The notes below the pieces were generated by a model. The model did no database searches and had not been told where the DNA came from. It saw nothing but the letters and a program-made list of their open reading frames with translations. The position numbers were made by a program, and so were the translations under genes. Of a stretch of 5,341 bases of DNA, positions 3,505-5,341 are shown in pieces. The stretch is taken from NCBI GenBank assembly GCA_002791075.1, contig PFWI01000006.1:1-5341 (forward strand), in the 5' to 3' direction. Each line of letters starts with the position of its first letter. Position 1 is the stretch's first letter. This DNA is from a bacterium (Candidatus Ratteibacteria) CG_4_9_14_3_um_filter_41_21. Its GTDB lineage: Bacteria > Ratteibacteria > UBA8468.

Positions 3505-5274
3505 CTATGTTTTCAGGACGGCCAGGAAAGCTTCCTGGGGAATCTTTACCGTCCCGATACTTTTCATCCTCTTCTTTCCGCTTTTTTGCTTCTCCCAGAG
3601 TTTCCTTTTTCTGGTGATATCTCCGCCGTAACATTTCCCGGTAACAAATTTCTTCCTGGCAGAAATTGTTTCGCGGGCAATAATCCGATTATTGATAACG
3701 GCTTGAATTACCACCTGAAAGAGTTGCGTAGGGATAGCCTTTTTTAACTTCTTTAGAATAGCCATTGCTCTTTGCTGGCTATTTTCCCGGGGAACAATCA
3801 GCGAAAGAGCATCCACAGGTTTTCCATTAATCAAAATATCCAGTTTTATCAGATCAGAACTCCTATACCCAATGAAGTAATAATCCAGAGAGCCAAAGCC
3901 ATGGGTGACGGTTTTTAAACGATCATAAAAATCAACCAGGATTTCTGAAAATGGCATTTCGAAAGTAAGCAAAACAGTATCTGTAGAAAGATAAACAAGC
4001 GATTTCTGCTTTCCCCGGCGGTTTAAACATAATTGGATGAGGTCACCAATATTGGAGGAGGGAGCGATGATAAACAAAGAAAGAAAAGGTTCCTGAATTT
4101 CTTTAATTTCCGAGAGCGGAGGAAGGCTGGCCGGGTCCTTAACCTTAACCATTTCACCGTTTTTATTCTTTATCCTTAAGGTCAGGTAAGGTGTTGTCCT
4201 GACCAGAGAAAGATTGTATTCCCTTTCCAGTCTTTCCTGAATAATTTCCATATGAAAAAGTCCGGAAAAACCGCAGCGAAAGCCAGGACCAAGGCTGCTG
4301 GAGGTTTCCGGCTCATAGGTGAAAGAAGGGTCGTTAAGCGAAAGCTTGAGCAGACCTTCACGCAGACTTTCGTAATTTCCGTCATCAGCCGGGTAGAAAC
4401 TGCTATAAACAAAAGTTTTGTTTTTCTCTGCCGGAACCAGAGGGGTTTTCGAACCGTTGTCAACCGTAGTGATGGTATCGCCCACCAGAATTTTTCTTAA
4501 ATCTTTGATATTTACGGAGAGATAACCTACTTCTCCTGCGGAAAGAGAATCTACCTCTTCCGGCTCGGGTTTGAAAACCCCTACCTCTTTTACCTCGCCG
4601 ACCAAATCTCTTGCCAAAAATTTAATGGGGGTCCTTTTTTCTATTCGGCCGTCTTTTACTCTGATGTAAAGGTCTGCTCCCTGGTAAGGGTTATGATGAG
4701 CATCAAAGATGAGGCCGCGAAAAGGAGATTCTTCTCCTTTTGGAGGAGGGATTTTCCCGATGATTGCGTCAAGAATCTTCTCAACTCCAATCCCTTCTTT
4801 AGCGGAAGCAAGAATAATTTCTTCTTCTTTTACTTTGAGAAGATTCATTAGCTGCTCCTTGGTCTTTTCAATCTGAGACGTAGAAAGGTCAATTTTATTA
4901 ATCACCGGGATGATCAAAAGACCAAGTTTTTCAGCAAATTTCAGGTTGGTAACAGTCTGGGCTTGGACCCCCTGGGAAGCATCAACTAAAAGAAGCGCTC
5001 CTTCGCTGGCAGTTAAGCCCCGGGCTACCTCAGAGGAGAAATCAATATGCCCGGGAGTATCCAGAAGATTAAGGATATAGCCATCATAGAGAATTCTTAC
5101 CGGATGGCTCTTGATGGTAACCCCGTGTTCCCGCTCCAGATCCATACTATCCAAAATCTGGTCGCGGAAGTTCCTTTCGCCAATCGTATGAGTAAATTGT
5201 AAAATTCTGTCGGCTAAAGTGGATTTCCCGTGGTCAACATGGGCAATGATGCAAAAATTCCGAATATTTTTCAT
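3505..5274 (-). CDS. lepA: Elongation factor 4 (LepA), ribosome-associated GTPase
   Basis: Complete 589-residue LepA, close to the usual length of about 600. The family is a cytoplasmic translational GTPase that binds ribosomes, with proposed roles in back-translocation, initiation and 30S assembly. The G domain shows G1 AHVDHGKS (11-18), the switch I segment DLEREHGVTIK (45-55), G3 DTPGH (72-76), G4 NKID (126-129) and G5 SAK (157-159). Beta-barrel domain II follows at about 186-280, then EF-G-like domains III and V, and the LepA-specific C-terminal domain with GKCYGGDITRKRKLWEKQK (546-564). EF-G domain IV is absent, as expected. The start MKNIRNF matches the family N-terminus, so the ATG is secure even though no Shine-Dalgarno is visible upstream (GTTAAAGTATT-ATG). 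The gene looks less AT-rich than its neighbours, fitting core chromosome. A REP array begins 12 nt after the stop. Confidence 0.98.
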   Translation of the reverse strand: MKNIRNFCIIAHVDHGKSTLADRILQFTHTIGERNFRDQILDSMDLEREHGVTIKSHPVRILYDGYILNLLDTPGHIDFSSEVARGLTASEGALLLVDASQGVQAQTVTNLKFAEKLGLLIIPVINKIDLSTSQIEKTKEQLMNLLKVKEEEIILASAKEGIGVEKILDAIIGKIPPPKGEESPFRGLIFDAHHNPYQGADLYIRVKDGRIEKRTPIKFLARDLVGEVKEVGVFKPEPEEVDSLSAGEVGYLSVNIKDLRKILVGDTITTVDNGSKTPLVPAEKNKTFVYSSFYPADDGNYESLREGLLKLSLNDPSFTYEPETSSSLGPGFRCGFSGLFHMEIIQERLEREYNLSLVRTTPYLTLRIKNKNGEMVKVKDPASLPPLSEIKEIQEPFLSLFIIAPSSNIGDLIQLCLNRRGKQKSLVYLSTDTVLLTFEMPFSEILVDFYDRLKTVTHGFGSLDYYFIGYRSSDLIKLDILINGKPVDALSLIVPRENSQQRAMAILKKLKKAIPTQLFQVVIQAVINNRIIARETISARKKFVTGKCYGGDITRKRKLWEKQKSGKKRMKSIGTVKIPQEAFLAVLKT

Positions 5275-5320
5275 AATACTTTAACGACAAAAATAACGAA
5301 AAACTACAAAATACTCTAAC

Positions 5321-5338
5321 CACGAATTACGCGAATTA
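5321..5338. repeat. Short tandem repeat CACGAATTA / CGCGAATTA upstream of lepA
   Basis: Two adjacent 9-mers, CACGAATTA (5321-5329) and CGCGAATTA (5330-5338), differ at one base, and a third copy may be cut by the window edge. They lie about 50 bp upstream of the lepA start. I see no clear sigma70 hexamer pair between them and lepA, so they could belong to a dispersed intergenic repeat or to an upstream regulatory region. With only two copies visible, the assignment is tentative. Confidence 0.35.
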
Positions 5339-5341
5339 TTC

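Noticed and set aside
3497..3509. Terminator at TAGAAA-T-TTTCTA over the lepA stop
   Set aside because: An AT-only stem with a 1-nt centre is too weak, and part of it is coding sequence.
4182..4500. Open frames on both strands within lepA (4182-4463 minus, 4252-4500 plus), and likewise 3407-3634 minus at the lepA 3' end
   Set aside because: They overlap conserved lepA codons in other frames and show no independent start signal or family resemblance.

Overview
The window is a stretch of bacterial chromosome, moderately AT-rich, with every supported gene on the minus strand. The only universally conserved gene is lepA (elongation factor 4), which proves a bacterium but not a phylum. A mobile accessory stretch follows it: a toxin-antitoxin pair, a REP-associated tyrosine transposase (RAYT), arrays of short GTAG-plus-hairpin repeats, and several small poorly known genes. 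This mix is typical of uncultivated environmental bacteria with REP-rich intergenic DNA. I cannot name the organism.

Layout in the direction of transcription (right to left): lepA (5274-3505) starts next to a short tandem repeat at the window edge and is followed after 12 nt by REP array B (3492-3325). A perfect-consensus sigma70-type promoter (3307-3278) then drives brnT (3269-2952). It overlaps the antitoxin gene brnA/copG (2986-2702), and the RAYT gene (2689-2231) begins 12 nt later, so the three look like one operon. The RAYT stop codon is formed by the GTAG of the first unit of REP array A (2234-2143). After a strong hairpin (2058-2039) come a small broken or overlapping reading frame (2009-1870) and a 274-residue coiled-coil protein of unknown function (1841-1017). 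Next are a stand-alone winged-helix protein resembling the N-terminal domain of Mrr restriction enzymes (877-485), a one-TM-helix protein gene interrupted by a frameshift at an A6 run (477-233), and a lysine-rich partial frame running off the window (142-2).

How the parts relate: the RAYT is expected to act on the GTAG-hairpin REPs in both arrays. Two REP-type hairpins also lie inside the RAYT coding sequence itself, in opposite orientations and read through in frame. The toxin-antitoxin pair upstream could stabilise the whole cassette. The lower block (2009-233) is tightly packed and co-directional, but nothing in it identifies a pathway. No complete new system can be proven. The most unusual signals are the RAYT gene carrying its own repeat in its coding sequence, its stop codon inside a REP, the apparently leaderless brnT promoter, and the two small genes that each need a -1 shift.
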